Below are positions 26,836-35,300 of a DNA stretch of 64,000 nt, piece after piece. The stretch's first letter is position 1. Each line of letters starts with the position of its first letter. Origin of the DNA: Microbulbifer halophilus (GTDB lineage Bacteria; Pseudomonadota; Gammaproteobacteria; Pseudomonadales; Cellvibrionaceae); assembly GCF_026183675.1 (NCBI RefSeq), contig NZ_JAPIVK010000011.1, positions 59,891 to 123,890 of the forward strand. Direction: 5' to 3'. A program made the position numbers and the translations under genes. The notes beneath the pieces are model-generated. The model was not told the DNA's origin, did no database searches, and worked only from the letters and a program-made list of their open reading frames with translations.

Positions 26836-28452
26836 ATGAAAACCCCGGGTATCTCCTTTCACCACCCCGTCGCCTTCTGGCTGGGCTGCCTCGGCATCAC
26901 CGCCGGGGTGCTTTCGCATATCCCCATGTTCCTGCGCGCCGCCCCCATGGGCTTCCACATGGCGGGTATGCCCATGGATACCACCATGCTGGCGGGTATG
27001 GCGCTGATTCCGCTGGGGCTGTTGCTGGCGGCTTTCGGGCTGATGCCGCGCGCCGCGGCCCCGGGCGGCGGCGAGACGGTGGATTTTCATGTGGCAGACG
27101 GTGTGGCCCTCAACCGCGAGCACTGGAAGCTGGTGCTGGTACTGCTGGTGACCGTGGCGGTGGACGTGATGAAACCGGCCACCCTGGGCTTCGTGCTGCC
27201 GGGCATGACCGTGGAGTACGGCATCAGCTCGCAGAGCGCCGGCACCCTGGCGCTGCTGGCCCTGACCGGCACCACCCTGGGCTCGATACTTTGGGGATTG
27301 GTGGCGGACCGCTTCGGCCGGCGCGCGGCGGTGCTGCTGGGCGCGCTGATGTTTATCGGCACCGCCATCTGCGGTGCCATGCCGTCGTTCGGCTGGAACC
27401 TGGCGATGTGTTTCCTGATGGGGCTGTCCGCCGGCGGCCTGCTGCCCATCACCTTCGCGCTGATGGCCGAATCCATTCCCGCCGCGCACCGCGGCTGGCT
27501 GCTGGTGGCCCTGGGGGGGCTGGGCACGGCCGCCGGCTACCTGATGGCCTCCGGCGCCGCGGCGGTACTCGAGCCGCTGTTCAGCTGGCGCATCCTGTGG
27601 ATACTGGGTCTGCCCACCGGTCTGCTGGTGATTTTCCTCAACCGTTTTATCCCCGAATCCCCCCGCTACCTGGCCAGCCGCGGCCTGGTGCGCGAGGCGC
27701 GCGGGGTGCTGGCGCGTTTCACTGGGAAGGGCGGCGAGTCGGTGGATCAAGTGGTGGCGGAGAAGCCGCCGGCGGAGCAGGGCGGGCTGCGCCTGTTGCT
27801 GCGGGGACCCTACGCCGGCATCACCCTGGGGCTGGTGGCGGCGGGGCTGGCCTGGGGGCTGGTGAACTTCGGCTTCCTGCTCTGGCTGCCCACCAACCTG
27901 CGCGCCCTGGGCCTGGAGGGGCAGGCGGACGCGCTGCTGGCGCGCTCGGCGCTGCTGGCCCTGCCCGGTGTGGCGCTGGTGATCTGGCTCTACCACCGCT
28001 GGAGCAGCATCTATACCCTGGCCCTGTTTGTCGCCTTTACCGCGACGGCGCTGCTGGTTTTCTGCCTGTGCCTGTGGCTCGGCCTGCACAGTGCCCTGGC
28101 TGTGTCTGCGGCGACGGCACTGTTGCTGGTCAGTGCCAGCGGGGTCATTGCCATGCTGATTCCCTATGCCGCGGAGATCTATCCCGTGCACCTGCGCGGT
28201 ACCGGTGCCGGTCTGGTGGCCGCGAGTTCCAAGGCTGGCGGTATCCTGGGGGCCGGCCTGGGTGTACTGGGATTGTTCGAGGATATGATCCTGTCCGCGC
28301 TGCTGATCGCGGTGCCGCTGGCCGCTGCGGCTGCGGTGTTGTGGAAAAATGGCATCGATACTCGCGGGCTGCGCCTGGAGGATATTCAGGCGCTGGTGTC
28401 GAAGCGATGGGCCAGATCTGCCGTGGGCGGTGCGGCCGCCGAGCTGCGCTGA
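26836..28452 (+). CDS. Major facilitator superfamily transporter
   Basis: A 538-residue transporter. The first about 100 residues form an extra hydrophobic region (HPVAFWLGCLGITAGVLSHIPM ... LAGMALIPLGLLLAAFGLMP) ahead of the usual twelve segments, which is unusual. The core has the MFS signature DRFGRRAAVLLGALMF and the sugar/aromatic-acid-type block FLNRFIPESPRYLASRGL before the central loop. I place the start at the ATG 174 bases into the open frame because the upstream part reads through GC-rich, non-conserved text. Substrate cannot be told. It lies just before, and convergent to, the ABM/NIPSNAP pair. Confidence 0.85.
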   Translation: MKTPGISFHHPVAFWLGCLGITAGVLSHIPMFLRAAPMGFHMAGMPMDTTMLAGMALIPLGLLLAAFGLMPRAAAPGGGETVDFHVADGVALNREHWKLVLVLLVTVAVDVMKPATLGFVLPGMTVEYGISSQSAGTLALLALTGTTLGSILWGLVADRFGRRAAVLLGALMFIGTAICGAMPSFGWNLAMCFLMGLSAGGLLPITFALMAESIPAAHRGWLLVALGGLGTAAGYLMASGAAAVLEPLFSWRILWILGLPTGLLVIFLNRFIPESPRYLASRGLVREARGVLARFTGKGGESVDQVVAEKPPAEQGGLRLLLRGPYAGITLGLVAAGLAWGLVNFGFLLWLPTNLRALGLEGQADALLARSALLALPGVALVIWLYHRWSSIYTLALFVAFTATALLVFCLCLWLGLHSALAVSAATALLLVSASGVIAMLIPYAAEIYPVHLRGTGAGLVAASSKAGGILGAGLGVLGLFEDMILSALLIAVPLAAAAAVLWKNGIDTRGLRLEDIQALVSKRWARSAVGGAAAELR

Positions 28453-28463
28453 GGGGCGCTTGC

Positions 28464-28808
28464 TCAGCCGTGCACCTCGCGGCTGTCCCGCGGGGCCTCC
28501 TCGCGTTCTCCCCCCGTATAATCCCGTACCACCTGCGCCACGCGCAGGCGGTAGCCGGCGAAATAGCCATTGCGACCCAGGGCCTGTGCCCTCCTGTGTT
28601 CCGGCAACCGGCGCCATCGGTGGATGGCTTCCTCGCTTTCAAAAAAGCTCAGGGACAGGATCTTGCCCGGTTCGCTCAGGCTTTCGAAACGCTCGACGGT
28701 AATAAATCCGTCGATCGACTCCAGCAGCGGCCGCAGTCCGGCGGCCTCCTCCAGATAATCCTCCCGGTGTTCCGGTTCCGGCCATACCTCGAAGATGACT
28801 GCGATCAC
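28464..28808 (-). CDS. Antibiotic-biosynthesis-monooxygenase (ABM) domain protein
   Basis: A 114-residue dimeric-barrel protein with the ABM pattern VIFEVWPEPEHREDYLEEAAGLRPLLESIDGFITVERFESL and FFESEEAIHRWRRLPEHRRAQ. Such small proteins act as cofactor-free oxygenases, haem-binding proteins or simple aldol/isomerase-like catalysts. The gene overlaps the upstream NIPSNAP gene by 4 bases (ATGA), so the two are co-translated. The tail (GEREEAPRDSREVHG) is probably disordered. Confidence 0.88.
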   Translation of the reverse strand: MIAVIFEVWPEPEHREDYLEEAAGLRPLLESIDGFITVERFESLSEPGKILSLSFFESEEAIHRWRRLPEHRRAQALGRNGYFAGYRLRVAQVVRDYTGGEREEAPRDSREVHG

Positions 28809-29143
28809 GCTTTCACCCCCGTCCCATGGGGCGCGGAAACCAACTTCAGGAACTGTCGCTCTTCCCGCAGCAGGAATTGTTCCCGCTGGGCAAAGCGGTA
28901 GTTCTCTTCACCCAGCGGGTCCTGTGCGAGGCGGGCGCGATAGGCTTCGTAGGCGGCGAGACTGTCGATGTTGTAGATACCGTAGGCGGTGGTGGTGGAG
29001 CCCTCGTGGGGTGCGAAGTAGCCGACCAGGTCGGCGCCGCAACGGGGAATCGCCTGGCCCCAGTTGCGCGCGTACTGTTCGAACGCGGCCTTCTTGTGGG
29101 GATCGATTTCGTAGCGGATGATACAGGTGATGGGCACGGTCAT
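28805..29143 (-). CDS. NIPSNAP-family protein
   Basis: A 112-residue ferredoxin-like-fold protein of the NIPSNAP type (CIIRYEIDPHKKAAFEQYARNWGQAIPRCGADLVGYFAPHEGSTTTAYGIYN). It uses the ATG after AAGGAG; the open frame extends 67 codons further upstream into the divergent regulator but has no ribosome site there. It heads a two-gene operon with the ABM protein. The pair with an ArsR-type regulator opposite suggests a small, inducible detoxification or catabolic step; no substrate can be named. Confidence 0.88.
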   Translation of the reverse strand: MTVPITCIIRYEIDPHKKAAFEQYARNWGQAIPRCGADLVGYFAPHEGSTTTAYGIYNIDSLAAYEAYRARLAQDPLGEENYRFAQREQFLLREERQFLKLVSAPHGTGVKA

Positions 29144-29216
29144 TCTCCTTCTGTCTGCAGAACGGATCCGACAGTACACCGGAATGCCCGACCGATAATT
29201 CGATGGAGAACGAATT

Positions 29217-29897
29217 GTGGATACGCCACCCATTGCCTCGATCAGTGCCCTGATCGGCGAGCCGGCCCGCGCGCTGATGCTGGATGCGCTGATGGACGGC
29301 CGCGCGCGGACCGCCTCCGAACTGGCCGATCGGGCCGGTATCACACGGCAGACCGCCAGCGCTCACCTGGCCCGCCTCACCGACGGCGGCCTGCTGTCGC
29401 TGGAGCGGCAGGGGCGCCACCGCTATTTCCGCCTGCACGGGGAAGAGGTGGCTGAGGCGCTGGAGGGCTTGATGCGGTTGGGAGAGCGGCGCCGGGGCGA
29501 AGTGGCGGTATCCCGGCCGCAGTCGCCGGAGCGCTGTGCGCGCAGTTGCTACGACCACCTCGCGGGGCGGCTGGGTGTGGCGCTGCTGGACAGCCTGCAC
29601 GGGAGCGGCTATATCGAAACCCGCGGCACCCGGTTGTTGCTGTCGCCGTCCGGGGAACGACTGTTTGCGCGGATGCATATCGACTGGCGGTCGCTGCAGC
29701 GCCGCCGGCGCAGCTTTGCCCGGCTGTGCCTGGACTGGAGCGAACGCCGCCACCACCTGGCCGGTGCGCTCGGCGCGGCGCTGTTGGCACATTTCCTGGA
29801 ATACCGATGGCTGTTGCGCAGCGACGATTCGCGGGCGCTTGCGCCTACGGACAGGGGGCGGAGAAATTTTCGGGAGTGTTTCGGGATCTCTGTTTAG
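29217..29897 (+). CDS. ArsR/HTH-type transcriptional regulator
   Basis: A 226-residue regulator with an N-terminal winged helix (SALIGEPARALMLDALMDGRARTASELADRAGITRQTASAHLARL, about 9-53) typical of the ArsR family, and an about 130-residue C-terminal extension with a conserved CYDHLAGRLGVALLDSL that is seen in YczG/SmtB-like regulators without metal ligands. It begins at GTG (GTGGATACG) after GATGGAGA. It diverges from the NIPSNAP/ABM operon and most likely represses it. Confidence 0.88.
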   Translation: MDTPPIASISALIGEPARALMLDALMDGRARTASELADRAGITRQTASAHLARLTDGGLLSLERQGRHRYFRLHGEEVAEALEGLMRLGERRRGEVAVSRPQSPERCARSCYDHLAGRLGVALLDSLHGSGYIETRGTRLLLSPSGERLFARMHIDWRSLQRRRRSFARLCLDWSERRHHLAGALGAALLAHFLEYRWLLRSDDSRALAPTDRGRRNFRECFGISV

Positions 29898-29904
29898 CCG
29901 TGTC

Positions 29905-30440
29905 CATCGAAACCGGCGTCTCTCCTTTCCCGGAGGGGGAGGGGACCGGTACGGGGCTTGAGAAGGCTCGATGGGTTGATTCGCCCCCGGCGTTTCCGAC
30001 ATAGCTCCCCTCTCCCTAACCCTCTCCCGGTGGGCGGGGGGACTGGTACGGGGCTTGAGAAAGCTCGATGGGCTGATTCGCCCCCGGCGTTTCCGACATA
30101 GCTCCCCTCTCCCTAACCCTCTCCCGGTGGGAGGGGGGACTGGTACGGGGCTTGAGAAAGCTCGATGGGCTGATTCGCCCCCGGCGTTTCCGACATAGCT
30201 CCCCTCTCCCTAACCCTCTCCCGGGGGGAGGGGGGACTGGGACGGGGCTTGAGAAAGCTCGCTGGGCTGATTCGCCCCCGGCGTGTCCGACATAGCTCCC
30301 CTCTCCCTAACCCTCTCCCGGTGGGAGAGGGGACTGGTATGGGGCCTGAGAAAGCTCGGAGGCTGGTTTGTTCCCCGGTGTTTCCGGCTTAGCTCCCCTC
30401 TCCCATCGGGAGAGGGGCCGGGGGAGAGGGCGGCGGAGGG
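29905..30440. repeat. Tandem repeat with 97-bp period
   Basis: The landmark CGACATAGCTCCCCTCTCCC recurs with exact 97-base spacing at about 29997, 30094, 30191 and 30288, then once more as a diverged copy 97 bases further on. Each unit holds the palindrome CTCTCCCGG-TGGGAGGGGG, the spacer ACTGGTACGGGGCTTGAGAA and GCTCGATGGGCTGATTCGCC. The same units occur singly at the window start and at 37.26-37.40 kb. It lies between convergent genes and codes for nothing. Confidence 0.85.
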
Positions 30441-30479
30441 GGCCGGTGGCTTCTGCGGCCCCGATATTGTGCGTCCGTG

Positions 30480-32408
30480 TCAGCTCCCCACTGGCTTACC
30501 ATCGTTCCGGCGAATGGCCAGTACCGACGGCCGCGGCGGTAGCTTCGGGTCGTTGTCCGGCCAGCGGTGCATGGGGTTGTCGAAGGTGGAGTGGCCGCCG
30601 TCGGCGGGATGCTGCACGGCGACGAACAGGGTGCTGCCGTCCGGGGTGAACTCCGGGCCGCAGACCTCCGCACCCTGCGGACAGCCGAAGAAGTGTTTTG
30701 GCGCGGCGCGGTTGTCGCCCTCGGTGGCCATGGCCCAGAGGCCGTCGTGGAATCCGAAACTCTCACAGCCGTCGGTGGCGATCCACATGTTGCCGCTGTT
30801 GTCGAAGGCCACATTGTCCGGGTTGGCGAACCAGCCGCTGGCGGAGATGGCGGTGGGGGATTGCTGGCCGTAGGCGCCGCGCTCGTTGGGATCCTCCGCA
30901 TTGGGATTGCCGCCCAGCAGGAAGGTATTCCACTGGAAGGTGTCACTGCTGTGATCGCGCTGGCCGTACTGCCCCGGTGGCACGATCTCCAGCACATGGC
31001 CCATGCGGTTGCGGGCGCGCGGGTTGGCGGCGTCGATCTCCCCTTTCTTGCGTTTCTTGTTCTTGGTCAGCATCACATAGGTACAGTCGTTGACCGGGTT
31101 GGTCTCCACATCCTCCGGGCGGTCCATGGGCGTGGCGCCGAGCAGAGCCGCGGCGCGGCGGGCGTCGATCAGCACATCCGCCTGGTTGCGAAAGCCGTTT
31201 TCCGGTGTCAGGGGGCCCTCGCCAAACTCCAGTGCCAGCCAGCGGCCGCTGCCGCCTTCATCGAAGCGGGCCGCGTAGAGGGTGCCGTCGGTCAGCAGCG
31301 TGCGGTTGCCGGTATTATCTGCCGGGTCGTAAGCGGCCCGGGAAACATAGCGGTAGACGAACTGGTGTTCGTCGTCGTCGCCGCCGTAGGCCACGATCGG
31401 CCGGTCGGGCTTGCTGACCAGGGTAAAGCCCTCGTGCTCGAAACGGCCCAGGTTGGTGAGCTTGCGCGGGCGGGAATCCGGATCGTAGGGATCGTATTCC
31501 ACCATCCAGCCGAATCGGTTGGGCTCGCGCGGCTCAACGCCGATATCGAAGCGGCGGTCGTGATCGCCCCAGTTGCGGTTGCCCGGTTCTATACCGAAGG
31601 CGTGGTGGTTGCGCGCCTCCACCGGGTCGGCAATGTTGTCCGGGTCACCCTGGAAGGCGCCGCCGAAACCCTCTTCCGCCACCAGTACCGTACCCCAGGG
31701 CGTCTTGCCGCCGGCGCAGTTGCCCACGGTGCCGAAGACCTGTTTGCCGGTGGGGTCGGCCTTTGTCTGCAGGCGCGTATCGCCGGCGGCGGGGCCGGCG
31801 ATATCCATGGCGGTGTTGAGAGTGATGCGGCGGTTGTAGGGGCTGTTCAACACTGGCTGCCAGCCGTCTGTTGTTTTCTCGATCTCCACCACGGCGTGGC
31901 CGCAGGCTGCCTGTTCTATTGCCACGTGTTCGGCGGAGACACCCCGGGTGGCACTGTGCTCGTCGTGGTAGCCGGAGAACATCAGGTGCGGCTGGGTGTA
32001 CTCGTGGTTGACGCACAACAGGCCGCGCCCGCTGTTGTCACTGCGGCAGTGGTGCCCGCCCTCGCCGGGGCCGGCGCCGGGATCCAGCGGCATAAAGGCG
32101 ATGAAATCGTTGTTGTAGCCGAAGCGTTTTTCCTGCTCCCCGGCGGTGAGTGCCGCCGGGTCGAAGTCGCCGACACCGTCGATCACTGGGTCGCCCCAGC
32201 GCAGCAGTACGTCGGCGCTGTAGTCCGATGGCAGGTGGTGGAATCCATCCAGCGCGTGGGGGATCTCGGTGAAAGAGAGGTTTTCTGCACTGCCCTGGTT
32301 TTTGCTGCCGCAGCCGGGGAGCAGGCTGGCGGTGGCGCCGGCGGCGGTGGCTGCACCGACCGCTTTGAACAGGGTGCGCCGGGAAGGGTTGCTCGGTTGT
32401 TCGCTCAT
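30480..32408 (-). CDS. phoX: PhoX alkaline phosphatase, Tat exported
   Basis: A 642-residue PhoX-type phosphatase of full family length. The N-terminus carries a twin-arginine signal (PSRRTLFKAVGAATAAGATASLLPGC) that also has a lipobox-like LLPGC, so the mature protein may be lipid-anchored. Core family blocks include GLLCVNHEYTQPHLMF, FGTVGNCAGGKTPWGTVLVAEEGFGG, GRFEHEGFTLV, DDDEHQFVYRYVS and FGCPQGAEVCGPEFTPDGSTLFVAVQHP. It diverges from a TonB receptor gene. A Pho-box-like site with a properly spaced -10 lies upstream (32451-32484), consistent with phosphate-starvation induction. Confidence 0.95.
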   Translation of the reverse strand: MSEQPSNPSRRTLFKAVGAATAAGATASLLPGCGSKNQGSAENLSFTEIPHALDGFHHLPSDYSADVLLRWGDPVIDGVGDFDPAALTAGEQEKRFGYNNDFIAFMPLDPGAGPGEGGHHCRSDNSGRGLLCVNHEYTQPHLMFSGYHDEHSATRGVSAEHVAIEQAACGHAVVEIEKTTDGWQPVLNSPYNRRITLNTAMDIAGPAAGDTRLQTKADPTGKQVFGTVGNCAGGKTPWGTVLVAEEGFGGAFQGDPDNIADPVEARNHHAFGIEPGNRNWGDHDRRFDIGVEPREPNRFGWMVEYDPYDPDSRPRKLTNLGRFEHEGFTLVSKPDRPIVAYGGDDDEHQFVYRYVSRAAYDPADNTGNRTLLTDGTLYAARFDEGGSGRWLALEFGEGPLTPENGFRNQADVLIDARRAAALLGATPMDRPEDVETNPVNDCTYVMLTKNKKRKKGEIDAANPRARNRMGHVLEIVPPGQYGQRDHSSDTFQWNTFLLGGNPNAEDPNERGAYGQQSPTAISASGWFANPDNVAFDNSGNMWIATDGCESFGFHDGLWAMATEGDNRAAPKHFFGCPQGAEVCGPEFTPDGSTLFVAVQHPADGGHSTFDNPMHRWPDNDPKLPPRPSVLAIRRNDGKPVGS

Positions 32409-32450
32409 GGTGATCTCCCGTTGCGTGATCCGGTTGGGTTACTGCCGGCC

Positions 32451-32484
32451 ATCTTATGGCGCGAATATGACAAATTTAAAAAAA
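32451..32484 (-). promoter_or_regulatory. Candidate Pho box and -10 of the phoX promoter
   Basis: On the minus strand a half site TTGTCAT ends at 32467, preceded by AAAT and a T-rich 7-mer that fits the other half poorly. Exactly 10 bases downstream is TAAGAT (32456-32451), the spacing used by PhoB promoters. The 12-mer TAAATTTGTCAT is repeated before the phytase gene. Confidence 0.4.
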
Positions 32485-32577
32485 GCGTAACGTAAAGTTC
32501 ACATCTTCTGACTAGCCTGCGCCCCATTCAAAAGAACGATCACGTCCGACAATACTTGATCTGGGAATGGGGATTCC

Positions 32578-35166
32578 ATGAACGACAAAACCATCAGTGT
32601 GCCTGTACTGGCACTCGCCGCCGCAGTGACTGCGGCCAACGCCGTCGCCCAACAGGGCGATCCGATAGAAACCATCGAGGTGACAGCCCAGGCCGCCAAT
32701 GCCCGCAGCGATATCCAGCGCCAGCGGGATTCCGACAAGCTGATTGCGGTGCAGACCTCCGACGCCATCGGCGAGCTGCCGGACGCCAATGTCACCGAGG
32801 CGCTGCAGCGCATGCCGGGCGTCTTTATCACCCGCGACCAGGGCGAGGGCCGCTTCGTGGGCGTGCGCGGTATCGATCCCAACCTGAACGCCGCCACCAT
32901 CAACGGCATGGCCCTGCCGGCGCCGGAGAGCGACAGCCGCGCCGTGGCCATGGACGTGATTCCGTCGGACCTGCTGGCCAGCCTTGAGGTGTCCAAGACT
33001 CTGACCCCGGATATGAGCGCCGATTCCATCGGTGGTGCCATCGAGATCAAGAGCCTCAACGCCCTGGATCACGACGGCCGCAATTTCAAGCTCAGTGTCG
33101 AGAACAGCTACAGCGAGCTGCAGGAAGAAAATAGCCCCAAGGTAGCCGGCAAGTTCACCGAGGTGTTCGAGCTGGACGGCGGCCGCGAGCTGGGTGTGGC
33201 CATTGCCGCCAGTCATCAGGAACGGGAATTCGGCTCCGACAATATTGAAACGGACGGTGCCTGGGAAATGATGGAGGCGGCGGACGGCAGCGCGGCTTTC
33301 GGCGCGCCGGAGATCGAGCAGCGCGACTACACCATCGCCCGCGAGCGCACCGGCCTGGCGGCCAATTTCGACCTGCGCCTGTCCGAGACCAGCCTGCTCT
33401 ACCTGCACAGCCTCTATTCCGATTTTTCCGATACCGAGGAGCGCCAGCGCAACGAGTACAAGCTGGACAAGGGCGAACTGCAGAGTATTTCCGACAGCTC
33501 CGCCAGCTGGTCCGATGCGCGACTCAAGAAATCCCTCAAGGACCGCTTCGAGGAGCAGCAGATACTGTCGCTGACCGCCGGCGGCGAACACGACCTGGAT
33601 CTGTGGGGTGTCGAATATGCACTCGGCTACTCCCACTCCGAAGAGACCGAACCCCACCGCCGCGACACCGATTTCGAGCAGCGGGGCCTGGAACTGGGCT
33701 ACACCAGCGCCGGCAAGATCCCGAATCTGGCCATAGGCGACGTGGATGCGGCGATGAACCCCGCCAATTACGCACTGGACGAAATTGTCATCGAGGACAA
33801 CTTCACCGACGACGAGGAAGTCAGCTTCCGCATCGATATCCGCCGCGATATTCAGCTGGCCGGCAATCCGTCCGAGTTGAAGTTTGGCCTGCAGCAACGC
33901 AACCGGGAAAAGACCGGCGACCTGAACGCCACCGTGTACAGCGGCTTCGGCGGCGACTATACCCTGGCGGACTTCGCTGCCAACAATGTCGACTACGGCC
34001 TGGCGCCTTTTGTCGGCACCGGTGTCGACATGGGCGCGCTGAACGGCTTTATCGATGCCAACCTGGGCAGCTTCGAGGTCGAGGAGGCCGATACCGCGCT
34101 GGACTCCGCCCGCGACTACGTGATGAGCGAGGACATCTCCGCGCTCTATGTCATGAACAGCGTCGACTTCGAGCGCGCCAGCCTGGTCTACGGTGTGCGC
34201 TACGAGCGCACCGACTTCGAAGCCTCCGGCAACCGCGTGATCGAGTCCAACGAGCCCATTCCCGGCGCCGAGGAAGTGGCGGAAGACGTCTACGTGAGCC
34301 CGGAAACTTCCGCCAGTGACTACAACCACCTGTTCCCGAGCGTCAATTTCAAGTACGACTACAACGACAATATCGTGTTGCGCGCCGCCTACACCGAATC
34401 CCTGTCGCGTCCCTCTTTCGGTTACCTGAACCCCTCCGCCAAGGAGACCGAATACGACGAGGGCGAGCTGAAAGTGGAGGCGGGCGACCCGGAGCTGGAT
34501 CCCTACGAATCCCGGAACCTGGATTTCTCCGCCGAGTACTACACCGACGACCTGGGCATGTTCTCCCTGGGGCTGTTCCACAAGCGCATCGACAACTTCG
34601 CCGTGGTGGCCGACGTGACCAGCACCATGAATGGCGATTTCAGTGAATACGCGGGCAGCCTGCCGGTGGACGACGCCGAGATCCTGCGCCCGATCAACGG
34701 CGACACCGCCACCCTCAGCGGCGCCGAGCTGTCCTGGACCCGGGCCTTCGACAACGGCCTGCTGCTGCGCGCCAATGCCACCTTCACCGATTCCGAGGCC
34801 AGGCTGGGCCTGGGGCCGGACGCCGGGCGTAGCGACAAGGCGCCCCTGCCGTTGCAGTCGGACCTGGTGGGCAACTTCATCGTCGGCTACGAGCGCGACG
34901 CCTTCAGCCTGCGCCTGTCCACCAGCTTCCGCGGCGAACGCCTGGACGAGGTGAACACCGAGGACGCGGCGCTGGACAAGTACGAGGACGACCACATGCA
35001 GGTGGACCTGTCGGCCAAGTACGACTTCGCCAACGGCGTGCAGCTGAGTTTCAGCGGCGTCAACCTGACCGACGAGCCCATGTATTTCCACAACTCCGGC
35101 TTCAACCAGCAGTACGAGGAGTACGGCCCCACCTATGTGTTGGGCGTGAGCTACAGCACCTTCTGA
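32578..35166 (+). CDS. TonB-dependent outer-membrane receptor near phoX and phytase
   Basis: An 862-residue receptor with a signal peptide ending VAQQ, a TonB box region (IETIEVTAQ), a plug (DAIGELPDANVTEALQRMPGVFITRDQGEGRFVGVRGIDPN) and a barrel that ends in YVLGVSYSTF with a terminal Phe. It lies head to head with phoX and is followed by a phytase gene on the same strand, so I infer that it takes up a phosphorylated compound (for example inositol phosphates) or its products. A terminator follows the gene. Confidence 0.93.
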   Translation: MNDKTISVPVLALAAAVTAANAVAQQGDPIETIEVTAQAANARSDIQRQRDSDKLIAVQTSDAIGELPDANVTEALQRMPGVFITRDQGEGRFVGVRGIDPNLNAATINGMALPAPESDSRAVAMDVIPSDLLASLEVSKTLTPDMSADSIGGAIEIKSLNALDHDGRNFKLSVENSYSELQEENSPKVAGKFTEVFELDGGRELGVAIAASHQEREFGSDNIETDGAWEMMEAADGSAAFGAPEIEQRDYTIARERTGLAANFDLRLSETSLLYLHSLYSDFSDTEERQRNEYKLDKGELQSISDSSASWSDARLKKSLKDRFEEQQILSLTAGGEHDLDLWGVEYALGYSHSEETEPHRRDTDFEQRGLELGYTSAGKIPNLAIGDVDAAMNPANYALDEIVIEDNFTDDEEVSFRIDIRRDIQLAGNPSELKFGLQQRNREKTGDLNATVYSGFGGDYTLADFAANNVDYGLAPFVGTGVDMGALNGFIDANLGSFEVEEADTALDSARDYVMSEDISALYVMNSVDFERASLVYGVRYERTDFEASGNRVIESNEPIPGAEEVAEDVYVSPETSASDYNHLFPSVNFKYDYNDNIVLRAAYTESLSRPSFGYLNPSAKETEYDEGELKVEAGDPELDPYESRNLDFSAEYYTDDLGMFSLGLFHKRIDNFAVVADVTSTMNGDFSEYAGSLPVDDAEILRPINGDTATLSGAELSWTRAFDNGLLLRANATFTDSEARLGLGPDAGRSDKAPLPLQSDLVGNFIVGYERDAFSLRLSTSFRGERLDEVNTEDAALDKYEDDHMQVDLSAKYDFANGVQLSFSGVNLTDEPMYFHNSGFNQQYEEYGPTYVLGVSYSTF

Positions 35167-35188
35167 TCTGTCAGACGGGCGCGAATAA

Positions 35189-35219
35189 ACCCGACCGCCC
35201 CGGCGGCCGGGTTTTTTTT
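35189..35219 (+). terminator. Rho-independent terminator after the TonB receptor
   Basis: The stem CCCGACCG / CGGCCGGG is followed by eight T, 23 bases after the receptor stop codon. It separates the receptor from the phytase gene, which therefore needs its own promoter. Confidence 0.75.
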
Positions 35220-35255
35220 CAGCTTTGCCCAGGCGGAAACATCGTTGCCACACAA

Positions 35256-35273
35256 ATGGCGTAAATTTGTCAT
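35256..35273 (+). promoter_or_regulatory. Candidate Pho box upstream of the phytase gene
   Basis: ATGGCGT-AAAT-TTGTCAT has the 7-4-7 layout of a PhoB box. The right half differs from the consensus by one base, the left half matches only at four of seven positions. It lies 27 bases before the phytase ATG. The right part (TAAATTTGTCAT) repeats the element before phoX. Confidence 0.4.
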
Positions 35274-35300
35274 CAAATAGACTTACCCAGAGTGAAAAAC

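Noticed and set aside
26761-28617. A 618-codon minus-strand frame opposite the MFS transporter
   Set aside because: Gln/Arg/Gly-rich antisense text covering the transporter and part of two other genes.
29905-30440. CRISPR array
   Set aside because: Repeat period is 97 bases with the 'spacer' conserved in every unit, so repeats and spacers do not alternate; no cas gene nearby.
32512-35253. A 913-codon minus-strand open frame
   Set aside because: It is the exact antisense of the TonB receptor gene; it lacks any domain, and its amino-acid composition (Gly, Val, His, Gln rich) is typical for antisense in GC-rich DNA.
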